DNA from: Opitutus sp.
GTDB taxonomy: Bacteria > Verrucomicrobiota > Verrucomicrobiia > Opitutales > Opitutaceae
Assembly: GCA_013821985.1 (NCBI GenBank)
Contig: PNJQ01000035.1
Span: 1-37,772 of the forward strand
Direction of reading: 5' to 3'
DNA: 37,772 nucleotides
Part shown: positions 7,510 through 14,861 of the stretch, piece after piece
Position numbering within the stretch: position 1 is the stretch's first letter
Layout: each line of letters begins with the position of its first letter
Position numbers and translations under genes: made by a program
Notes under the pieces: model-generated
The model's database searches: none
What the model was told of the DNA's origin: nothing
What the model saw: the letters and a program-made list of their open reading frames with translations, nothing else

Positions 7510-9024
7510 ATGTCGCTCGAACTTCTCCAGGCCGCCGCCGCTTCAAACCAGTGGTTCGCCATCATGCCCGAGCTGATCCTCGGGTGCGCGGCGCTGTTCC
7601 TCCTCGCGATGGAAATCGTGCTGCCGAAGGACCAGCATCGCTACATTCCGATTGGCGCCGTGATGGCGCTCGCGGCGGTGCTTGTGGGACTGGTGCTAAA
7701 TTTCCACGACGCCTGGCTCGGTGAATCGACGTTCTCCGGCTTGCTGCGCCACACGATGGCTGGACAAATCGCGCGCGTGTTCTTCGTTACGACGGGTCTG
7801 CTGGTGTGCTTCATCGCCGGGCTCGTCCTGCCGCGCAGCAAGATGCCGCGCGTGGAGTTCTACCACATCGTGCTCGTGGTCACGGCGGCGATGATGCTGC
7901 TTTCGCAAAGCGACCATTTCGTGATGTTCTTCGTGGCGCTCGAGACGATCACGATCGGGTTCTACATTCTCGTTTCCTACTTCCGCGACAACGCGCTGAC
8001 GCTCGAGGCGGGCCTGAAATACCTCGTGATGGGCGCGCTGAGTTCAGCAATCATGCTCTTCGGCATCGTGCTGCTTTACGGCGCGGTTGGCCGCGTCGAG
8101 GTGGGCGGCGTGGTGCACAACGGCTTCGAATTCGAGACGCTGTCGAATTTCCTCCGCGCCAACCCGCACAATGTTCTCGGCCTCGTCGGCGCGGTGCTCG
8201 TGCTAAGCGGCGTGGCTTTCAAGATTGGCGCGTTCCCCTTCCAGATTTGGATTCCCGATGTCTATCAGGGCGCGCCGACGCCGGTGACGGCGTTTCTCGC
8301 GGTCGGTTCGAAGGCCGCCGGTTTCGCCGTGTTGCTCACGCTCGTGCTGAATGTCTTCGACGGACTCGGGCACGTGCTCGTGCCGCTGCTCTCGACGCTC
8401 GCCGCCGCCACGCTGATCTTCGGCAATCTCGCCGCGCTCACGCAGCGCAATGCGAAGCGCCTCATGGGTCTCTCTGGCGTGTCGCACGCGGGATTTTTGC
8501 TCGTCGGCGTCGTCGCCGCGATGACGGTGCCGTGGGCGCAGGGCGCGATCTGGTTCTACCTCTTCACCTACATGCTGGCTTCGATGGCGGTGTTCGGCGT
8601 CATGGCGCACGTGGCGGGTGACGACGACACCGTCAACGAACTCGACAGCTACGACCGTCTCGCGAAGGACCGTCCTTTCCTCGGCGGCGTGTTGGCGATC
8701 GGCGTCGGTTCGCTCGCCGGCATCCCGCCGCTCGCCGGCTTCATGGGCAAGCTGCTCGTGTTTCTCGCGGCCTTCCAGGCGCAGCTCTATGCATTGCTGG
8801 GCATCGCGATCGTCTGCGTCGCCGTTTCGATTTATTATTACTTCGGCTGGATCAAGGCCGCGTGGTTCGAAACCTGGCGCCCGGAAAGCGAGGCCAACGC
8901 TCCCGCGATCGCTCGCGCGACGCCGACGCTGTTCAGCACGGTCGTGCTGGCCACGCTGGCGCTTGCGACCGTCGTGCTCGGCTTCTTCCAGGAACCGCTC
9001 ACGAGCTGGTTGCTGTTGAAGTAG
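7510..9024 (+). CDS. nuoN: NADH-quinone oxidoreductase subunit N
   Basis: Third antiporter-like subunit of the complex I membrane arm (ND2 family), 504 residues, about 14 transmembrane helices. The central lysine is kept in FKIGAFPFQIWIPDVYQGAP, the segment that most clearly marks NuoN. The helix-5 glutamate is in FFVALETITIGFYILV. The start ATG lies 12 bases after the nuoM stop. It is the last gene of the operon in this window. The next gene is convergent and ends 18 bases away, and I see no strong hairpin terminator in the gap. Confidence 0.96.
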   Translation: MSLELLQAAAASNQWFAIMPELILGCAALFLLAMEIVLPKDQHRYIPIGAVMALAAVLVGLVLNFHDAWLGESTFSGLLRHTMAGQIARVFFVTTGLLVCFIAGLVLPRSKMPRVEFYHIVLVVTAAMMLLSQSDHFVMFFVALETITIGFYILVSYFRDNALTLEAGLKYLVMGALSSAIMLFGIVLLYGAVGRVEVGGVVHNGFEFETLSNFLRANPHNVLGLVGAVLVLSGVAFKIGAFPFQIWIPDVYQGAPTPVTAFLAVGSKAAGFAVLLTLVLNVFDGLGHVLVPLLSTLAAATLIFGNLAALTQRNAKRLMGLSGVSHAGFLLVGVVAAMTVPWAQGAIWFYLFTYMLASMAVFGVMAHVAGDDDTVNELDSYDRLAKDRPFLGGVLAIGVGSLAGIPPLAGFMGKLLVFLAAFQAQLYALLGIAIVCVAVSIYYYFGWIKAAWFETWRPESEANAPAIARATPTLFSTVVLATLALATVVLGFFQEPLTSWLLLK

Positions 9025-9041
9025 GACCGCTTCTGCCGGCC

Positions 9042-9839
9042 TTATTTTTTGAGTTCGTCATCCACCGCGGCGGCGAAAGCCTGCAGGTATTCTTCGCCGC
9101 GTGCGTGGTGGGTGAGCGCCACGACGAGGTAGTGGCGGCCGGGACCGGTGACGGCGGCGGAGTCGTGCCACCAATCCTCCCACCAGCCGGCTTTGCGGTG
9201 AATCTCAAGTCCGCGTCCGGCCAGACCGGCGACGAATTTGTCCTCCTTGTGCGGAATGTCGGGCGACGCGAAAATCTCGCGCATCGCTTTGGAAGCTTCC
9301 GGGGAAATCAGTTTTCCCTGCTCGAGTTGCAGATAGAATCGCAACACCTGCCGAACAGTCACAGCGTGCGAATGCCCGCCGACCGGGTCCACGACACGCT
9401 CGCCGTCGATGCCGTAATGCTTGCCGTGCCAGATACCGCCGCCGTGCAAGGCATCGTAGAAGCCGTGTTGCTCGAGCGCGCCACGAATGAAGTCGAGGCC
9501 GAGCAGTTGGGAGTATTTCGCCGCGAGTTCGTTGCTCGATTGCTTGATGACCAGCCCGAGTTCGTGGCGCGTTGCGGTATCGATCTCGTCGGGCTTCGGA
9601 TGCGCCGCGAACCAGCCGAGCAGGATGGCAATCTTCGGCACGCTGGCGCCGTAGAAGATCCGGTCGGATCGCACGAGCGCGATCCGGCCGGTGCGTAGGT
9701 CCAGCACCCCGACGGCGGAGTCTTTTTCTGCCATCGTGAACCGTTCGCGCAGCCCGGCGTCGATGCCTGCGATTGTCTGCTGCCAGTCGGAGTGCGGTGC
9801 AGTGGAGATGTCGAGCGTCAGGTCGGAAAGGGCGGACAT
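9042..9839 (-). CDS. Class A beta-lactamase-fold serine hydrolase, exported
   Basis: Serine hydrolase of the beta-lactamase2/penicillin-binding superfamily. Counting from the ATG at 9839 (265 residues), the SxxK motif is S66-V-P-K69, an SxN motif is S101-S-N103, and a KxG motif is K216-A-G218. I do not see the ExxLN general-base motif of true class A beta-lactamases, so resistance to beta-lactams is not implied; cell-wall or peptide hydrolysis is equally possible. The frame stays open upstream of this ATG and encodes a clear signal peptide (see 9840-9908), so the true protein is longer and probably periplasmic. It converges with nuoN and diverges from the ThyX-like gene. Confidence 0.8.
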   Translation of the reverse strand: MSALSDLTLDISTAPHSDWQQTIAGIDAGLRERFTMAEKDSAVGVLDLRTGRIALVRSDRIFYGASVPKIAILLGWFAAHPKPDEIDTATRHELGLVIKQSSNELAAKYSQLLGLDFIRGALEQHGFYDALHGGGIWHGKHYGIDGERVVDPVGGHSHAVTVRQVLRFYLQLEQGKLISPEASKAMREIFASPDIPHKEDKFVAGLAGRGLEIHRKAGWWEDWWHDSAAVTGPGRHYLVVALTHHARGEEYLQAFAAAVDDELKK

Positions 9840-9908
9840 GGCGGAAGCGGCCTGCAGGAACGCGGCCGCGGCGAGAAGCGAGGCGGCCAGGAGGCGAAAG
9901 CGGGGCAG
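9840..9908 (-). other. Signal-peptide-coding extension of the beta-lactamase-fold gene, no ATG/GTG/TTG start
   Basis: In frame with the CDS at 9042-9839, the upstream codons encode a basic start, a long Leu/Ala-rich core (RFRLLAASLLAAAAFL) and a QAASA cleavage-like site just before the annotated Met. No ATG, GTG or TTG codon occurs in frame between 9840 and about 10030. A CTG at 9908-9906 would give M-P-R-F-R-L-L and a textbook signal peptide. An ATC lies at 9920-9918. A sequencing error or frameshift near the start is the alternative. Confidence 0.6.
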
Positions 9909-10027
9909 GGGCGCGGCGATGCCCGCACCGTAGAAGGCGGCACAGAATTGCCAAGCCGCGGCTTCGCGTGTTCCGTCGTTAATTTTCTTCGCTTCGGCCG
10001 GCGAAACAGTTTCCAGTCTCCGCGCGC

Positions 10028-11374
10028 ATGAAGGTCACCGGCATCGCCCTCGTTCCACCGCCCACTGCGGCCGATTTGCCCAAGGTCACGCCCGAGTTGC
10101 TGGCGTCCGTCCTCGCGCGCTACTCGCGCAGCAACGAGGGCCTCGCGAGCATCCTCTCGAAGGTCGATCTCGCCCATCCCGACGAATCGATCGACCGCAT
10201 CCTGAAGTTCGTCGATTACGGCCATGCTTCGATCGGCGGACTGACGGGCGGTCTCGCTATCGCGCTCGACGGCGTCTCGATGTGGCTGGCGTATAAAATT
10301 TTTGAGATCGCGCAGATGGCCGACGGACAGGAATCGAGCACGCGTTACATCACGATGGACGCGGCCAACTTGCCGACGGCCGCGGAGCTCGGCATCCCGG
10401 ACGACCTCGCGCCGCGCTGGAACATGGTCATGGCGCGCTCTTTCGCCGCGTATCATGCCGAATACGCGCGGCTCGACCAACTCGGCCAATCCCAACCCGA
10501 GCTCGTGCGCCTGCCCCCGAACGCAAAGCCCGCGGTCGTGAACCGTATCCGCAAGAATTACGCGCTCGATCGCGCCCGCTACTTCATCCCGCTCGCGACG
10601 CGCACGAATCTCGGGCTCGTCCAGAGTTCGCGCATGTGGGCGACGACCGTGAAGCACCTCGATTCGCTGGCGCATCCCGAAGCGAAGCGTGCCGCGCAAC
10701 TCATCCGCGACGAACTGGTGAAACAATCTCCGCGCCTGATGCGCCACAGTTCCGCCGAGAAATCCTATGCCGAACAAGCCGCGCAGGAACTCGGGACCTC
10801 GCTGCGCCTCGGTCTTGAACGTCTCTCGACCGCGCCGCTCGCCGACCAGGTGTGGGTGAAGGTCGATGCCGACGCGCCGCCGTGGCTCCGCGAGGAGCAG
10901 CCGATTGCCGAAGCCTTGCGCCACCGCGCGAATCGCTACGGTTATCAAGGCACCGCGACCCGCCGCATGCGCGTGACGTTTGCCTGGAACAACATGGCGC
11001 TCGCGGAGCTGCGCGACCTCAACCGTCACCGCACCGGCCACCGTTACACGCCGCTCATCCAGGCCGGATTCTATCTGCCCCCGGAGATCAAACACGGCGC
11101 GCATCAGGCCTTGCTCGACGAACAGGCGGCGCTCACGCGCGAGTTGATGCAGCGTGGTTCGGCCAGCTACGTCTATTCGCTGTTGCTCGGCGCGCAGACG
11201 CCGTTCGAGCACAGCACGCAGGCGGACAAATTCATCTACGAGGCCGAGCTGCGAACGGGCATGGGCGCGCATTTCCGTTACGCGGAGCATCTCAGCGCGG
11301 TCCTGCGCGAGTTTTTTACGCAGGTGCCGGCCGCGAAGGGCTGGGTGGTTGAGGGCACGGCTGAACCGGAGTAA
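10028..11374 (+). CDS. Tandem ThyX-like (FAD-dependent thymidylate synthase family) protein
   Basis: A 448-residue protein about twice the usual ThyX length, built of two ThyX-like halves. ThyX makes dTMP from dUMP with FAD and methylene-THF; its signature is RHRxxSxNxxSxRY. In the N-terminal half (about 60-235) only the end of the signature remains, QESSTRY at 101-107, followed by a typical ARxxLP/TxxxxxxxSRxW region (183-205). In the C-terminal half (about 290-440) only the beginning remains, RHRTGHRY at 333-340. Neither half alone has a whole active-site motif. The function is therefore uncertain: a composite thymidylate synthase or a diverged flavoprotein. The ATG at 10028 is the first in frame after the divergent spacer. 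No thyA is visible in the window. Confidence 0.75.
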   Translation: MKVTGIALVPPPTAADLPKVTPELLASVLARYSRSNEGLASILSKVDLAHPDESIDRILKFVDYGHASIGGLTGGLAIALDGVSMWLAYKIFEIAQMADGQESSTRYITMDAANLPTAAELGIPDDLAPRWNMVMARSFAAYHAEYARLDQLGQSQPELVRLPPNAKPAVVNRIRKNYALDRARYFIPLATRTNLGLVQSSRMWATTVKHLDSLAHPEAKRAAQLIRDELVKQSPRLMRHSSAEKSYAEQAAQELGTSLRLGLERLSTAPLADQVWVKVDADAPPWLREEQPIAEALRHRANRYGYQGTATRRMRVTFAWNNMALAELRDLNRHRTGHRYTPLIQAGFYLPPEIKHGAHQALLDEQAALTRELMQRGSASYVYSLLLGAQTPFEHSTQADKFIYEAELRTGMGAHFRYAEHLSAVLREFFTQVPAAKGWVVEGTAEPE

Positions 11375-11489
11375 ATTGGCTTGCTGCCCGGTTCGCCGAG
11401 GCAAGCATCGGCCCCGCCTGTCGCGAAACCGCCGAAGCATTTTGGCTCCGGATTTTCGCTCCCGCTTCCAGGATCCCACGCGCCACCGA

Positions 11490-12266
11490 ATGCCGGTCCG
11501 ATTCAAAGTTCTGCAATTCAACATGCAGTTCGGCCAAATCTGGCGCGACGTCGATCCGGACAACGCGCCAATCGAGCTGAGCAGAACGATCGCGGAGATC
11601 AAAAGCCACGACGCCGACCTCATCCTGCTGCAGGAAGTCGAGCGCGCGCAACCGGGCGGCACGCATCCGCCGATCCCGCCGAATTACTCGCGTCTCTGTC
11701 AGGAGCTGCGCGGCTACGACAGCTATTTCGCTTTTCCCCGCGAGGATCCGCGCGAGCTGCCCTTCGGCATCGGGCTGGCGATTTTCTCCCGCACGCCGCT
11801 GACCGAAACGCGCCGGCTCGACCTGCCTTCGCCGCCGGTGGAGTTCGATTTTTTCGGCGAGCGCAAGACGCCGACCGACCGCCTGATGATCGGCGCCAAA
11901 ACCGTCATCGGCGGTCGCCAACTGGACGTCTTCAACACTCACTTGCTGGCGCTTTTCATGCTGCGCTCGAGCAGTGAGTCGCACCCGGAACAGCGTCAAC
12001 TCGTGGTCAACGAGGTGAGCCGCTGTCGCGGCGCGACCTTGATCGGAGGCGATTTCAACGTCAGCAAACACGAGTCGCTCGTCCGCCAGTTCGACGACGT
12101 CGGTTTCAGGACCGTGCAGACCGCTGAGATCACCTGGCGTCGCCGGCCCTACGTGCTCGATCACATCTTCTACAACCCGTCGCTGCGCGTGGTGGGTCAC
12201 GCGGTGAAACCGACGCCCGCCTCCGACCACCACGTATTGGTGGCCGAATTCGAGTTCGCGGATTAG
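11490..12266 (+). CDS. Endonuclease/exonuclease/phosphatase (DNase I-fold) family protein
   Basis: A 258-residue protein of the EEP superfamily of Mg2+-dependent phosphoesterases. Visible motifs in order are FNMQFG (10-15), LLQEVE with the metal-ligand E49, NTH in the middle, GGDFN (metal and catalytic Asp/Asn) and the C-terminal SDHHVL with the catalytic His. There is no signal peptide or membrane segment, so it is probably cytoplasmic. The ATG at 11490 gives the family N-terminus; the frame is open further upstream but that part overlaps thyX in another frame. The substrate (DNA, inositol phosphate or another phosphodiester) cannot be told from sequence. It lies 115 bases after the ThyX-like gene and converges with the signalling operon. 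Confidence 0.85.
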   Translation: MPVRFKVLQFNMQFGQIWRDVDPDNAPIELSRTIAEIKSHDADLILLQEVERAQPGGTHPPIPPNYSRLCQELRGYDSYFAFPREDPRELPFGIGLAIFSRTPLTETRRLDLPSPPVEFDFFGERKTPTDRLMIGAKTVIGGRQLDVFNTHLLALFMLRSSSESHPEQRQLVVNEVSRCRGATLIGGDFNVSKHESLVRQFDDVGFRTVQTAEITWRRRPYVLDHIFYNPSLRVVGHAVKPTPASDHHVLVAEFEFAD

Positions 12267-12331
12267 GGAGTCGAGCTCTTCCCCGAAGCGGGCAAGCAAG
12301 GCGCGACGCGACAGATCGCCGTTCGCCGCTG

Positions 12332-13612
12332 TTACTCGGCGCCGAAAGGGTTGGCGGAGTTGCTCGGTTCCTTGGCGGGGACGTAGATCGTGAAGCGCGT
12401 GCCTTCGCCGAGTTTCGTCTTCACATGGATCAGGCCGTTGTGGTGCTTCACGAGGCGCGTGACGATGGCGAGGCCCAGGCCGGTGCCGGTTTGCGCCTTG
12501 GTCGTGAAATACGGTTCGAAGATCCGCGAGAGGACGTCGCGGTTGATGCCGGGGCCCTGGTCGAGCACGGAGAGCGCGACGAGCGGCGGGTGGTTGGCGA
12601 ACGACTCGAGGTTGATGAAGCGCTCCTCGGGCGTGTCGCGGAAGGTCTCGATCGGCAGCGGTTCGTCGTAACGCTCGGCGGCGATCCACACGGTCTGCGG
12701 GCGCTCGGAAGCTTGAAACGCGTTGACCGTGAGATTGAGCAAAATCTGAATCAGCTCGGTGCCGCCAATCTGCGCCGCGGCGTCGCGGTCGAGGTGTTTC
12801 GCGGACAACTTGCCACCGCGCAAGGTGGGGTGGTTGCGCATCAGCGTGTGGACGTCGTCGATCACCTGGTTGACGGAAACCTCGGGCGAGTGCGCGCTGC
12901 GTTTATTGACGAACCGCAGGTAACGGCGGGTGATCGCGGCGCAGGTGTTGACCTGCTTCGCGAGGAGATTGACGTCTTCGCGCACCGCCTGGAGGTCGGC
13001 GCCGTAGAGCGAGCCGACGGCTTCGAGCTTGTGGCGGAGAAGTTCGACGTAGCCGGTGATGACCGTGAGCGGGTTGTTGATGTCGTGCAGCGCGCCGGCG
13101 TAGATTTCGGTCGTGGTGCGCGCCATTTCCTCCTTCACCGAAGAATCGTTGAGCTGCTCGGTGAGAGCCTGGAGGCGCTCGGAGGTCGAAGAAACCGTCT
13201 CGGAAATGCGCCGCAGATGCAGTGCGCGCGTCACGGCTTCGCGGATGGTCGAGAGATCGAACGGTTTGCTCAGATAATCGCACGCGCCGAGCCGCAGCGC
13301 CTGGCGCGCGGTCTCGATCGTCTCGTAGGCAGTGAGCATGATGACCTCGATGTGCGGGTCGATCGCCTTGAGTCCGCGCAGGACGTCGATGCCGGATTTG
13401 CCCGCCATGCGGATGTCGAGGATGGCGAGTTGCACCGGATTGGTGCGCGCGAACTCGAGTGCCTTGTCGCCGTTGTCCACCGTCTGGACGTTGAAGTCCT
13501 GGCGGAATACCATGCGTAGGGAGTGGCGCGGACCCTCCTCATCATCGACGATGAGAAGAGTGGGCAGCGTGACGGCGGTGACGGGGCCTTGCGGCGCGAG
13601 GGTGGCGGACAT
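12332..13612 (-). CDS. Receiver-histidine kinase protein (PhcR-like architecture)
   Basis: A 426-residue cytoplasmic protein with the receiver first and the kinase second. The receiver (18-135) is complete: D23/D24, phospho-acceptor D66, T94 and K116. After a coiled linker the HisKA-like region has H176 in GALHDINNPLTVITGYVELL, then an N-box (LLNLTVNAFQAS), a G1 box (DQGPGI) and a G2 box (GTGLGLAIV). It can thus accept phosphate at D66 and may autophosphorylate at H176. This order is that described for PhcR of Ralstonia solanacearum. It is the last gene of a leftward operon, 27 bases after the FadL-type gene, and probably a central relay between the two kinases nearby. There is no DNA-binding domain. 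Confidence 0.85.
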   Translation of the reverse strand: MSATLAPQGPVTAVTLPTLLIVDDEEGPRHSLRMVFRQDFNVQTVDNGDKALEFARTNPVQLAILDIRMAGKSGIDVLRGLKAIDPHIEVIMLTAYETIETARQALRLGACDYLSKPFDLSTIREAVTRALHLRRISETVSSTSERLQALTEQLNDSSVKEEMARTTTEIYAGALHDINNPLTVITGYVELLRHKLEAVGSLYGADLQAVREDVNLLAKQVNTCAAITRRYLRFVNKRSAHSPEVSVNQVIDDVHTLMRNHPTLRGGKLSAKHLDRDAAAQIGGTELIQILLNLTVNAFQASERPQTVWIAAERYDEPLPIETFRDTPEERFINLESFANHPPLVALSVLDQGPGINRDVLSRIFEPYFTTKAQTGTGLGLAIVTRLVKHHNGLIHVKTKLGEGTRFTIYVPAKEPSNSANPFGAE

Positions 13613-13639
13613 GGTGGCGCGGGTGCGGGCGGCGGGACC

Positions 13640-14860
13640 TTAGAACTTGTAACCGAGCGAAAGCGAGACGGCGTTGATGGAATTCTTGTAGCTGCCGTCG
13701 GCCGTCGCGCCGATGAGCGACGGCGGGCTGCCCGTCACACGGCGCGTGCCGCCATCGGCGTATTGCCACGCGAGATCGGCGGAGAAATTTTTCCCGCGGT
13801 AGCCGGCGCCGAGCGAATAGAAGCTGCGGTCGCTATCCGGCACGGCGGGCGTGTAGGTGGCGTCGGGCGTGGAGTTTTCCGTGTAGCAATAACCGGCGCT
13901 GACGTTGAAGCCGTTCGAGAAATATCGCGTGGCGCCGAGTTCGTAGAAGAGACCGGACTCCCAGTTGAACGGCAGCGGCGTGGCGCCGGAGGACTTTTGA
14001 ATCACAACCGTCTTGAGACGGTCCCAGTTCGTCCAGTCGAGGTTGGCCTCGATGTTCCACTCCGGCGTCGGGCGGAACGACCAGCCGACGATCAGCACCT
14101 CGGGAAACTCGAAGGTCGCTTGCGCCGCTTCGTTCGCGACCAGCGGAATAGTGGAAGAAGTGCCCTTCAGCGTGACCTTTGTGCGGTGCGAGTAGCTGAC
14201 GCCGAGTTGGTGGCGCTCGTTGACTTTCCAAAGGAGACCGAGGTTGACGCCGATCGCGTCACCATCGCCTTCGAAGCGGAACAGGTCGGTCGGGCCAAAA
14301 ATCCCGAGTGCGCGATTCAGGTCCGTCTCAACCTTGTTGTAGGTGATGCTGGCGCCGAGCGAGAACTCCGGCGAGACCTGCCACGCGCCGGTGAAATTGT
14401 AGGTGACGTAGCTTTGCTCGTTCTTCAGCGCGAAGGTGCGGAGCGGCGAGTTGTTCGGCCACTCCGTCTCGAGTCCGAACGGCGCATACATCGCAAAGCC
14501 GTAGGCCCACGGGGCGTCGGAAGGATTCCACGTGACGTAGATTGCGGGGACGGACACGTAGTCGTCGTTCATCGACGCCGACCCGGCGGGGCCGGTGTAG
14601 TCGGAGGCGAGCGCGATGTGGTAGAGATTGCCGGAGAATTGGACGCCTTCGAGCTGGGTGATGCCGGCGGGATTGTAGTAGAGCGCGCTCGGGTTGTCGG
14701 CGGTGGCGACGAACGCGTTGCCGCGCGCGGTGGCGAAAGCGTCCTTGAAACCGACGCGGGTGCCGGACGCCAGCGCGAGCGTCGCGCCGGCGAAAAATGC
14801 GAGTGAGCCCGCCAGCGCGAATCTCGCGCGGACAGCAACGGGGGAGGTGACCAGGTTCAT
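13640..14860 (-). CDS. FadL/OmpP1/TodX-family outer-membrane channel
   Basis: A 406-residue precursor. Residues 1-32 form a signal peptide ending in ATLALASG. The mature N-terminus shows the family hallmark: a G-x-A-FVA-x-A-D-NPSALYYNPAG stretch that forms the hatch region. The rest is alternating beta-strand sequence that ends in LSLGYKF, with the terminal Phe used for BAM-mediated insertion. Family members import long-chain fatty acids or other hydrophobic molecules across the outer membrane. The ATG at 14860 starts one base after the stop of the kinase gene upstream and the receiver-kinase gene follows after 27 bases. It is therefore embedded in a signalling operon, where the transported molecule may be the signal (inference). 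Confidence 0.88.
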   Translation of the reverse strand: MNLVTSPVAVRARFALAGSLAFFAGATLALASGTRVGFKDAFATARGNAFVATADNPSALYYNPAGITQLEGVQFSGNLYHIALASDYTGPAGSASMNDDYVSVPAIYVTWNPSDAPWAYGFAMYAPFGLETEWPNNSPLRTFALKNEQSYVTYNFTGAWQVSPEFSLGASITYNKVETDLNRALGIFGPTDLFRFEGDGDAIGVNLGLLWKVNERHQLGVSYSHRTKVTLKGTSSTIPLVANEAAQATFEFPEVLIVGWSFRPTPEWNIEANLDWTNWDRLKTVVIQKSSGATPLPFNWESGLFYELGATRYFSNGFNVSAGYCYTENSTPDATYTPAVPDSDRSFYSLGAGYRGKNFSADLAWQYADGGTRRVTGSPPSLIGATADGSYKNSINAVSLSLGYKF

Positions 14861-14861
14861 G

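Noticed and set aside
9042..9839. Antibiotic-resistance beta-lactamase
   Set aside because: SxxK, SxN and KxG motifs exist but the ExxLN general-base motif of class A enzymes is not visible, and there is no mobile or regulatory context for resistance.
11375..11489. Gap between the ThyX-like gene and the phosphoesterase as a site for a small gene or RNA
   Set aside because: No start with ribosome binding site, no hairpin with U-tract, no tRNA-like fold; nothing supportable.
12267..12331. Bidirectional terminator between the convergent phosphoesterase and receiver-kinase genes
   Set aside because: No stem of useful length followed by a T-run on either strand.
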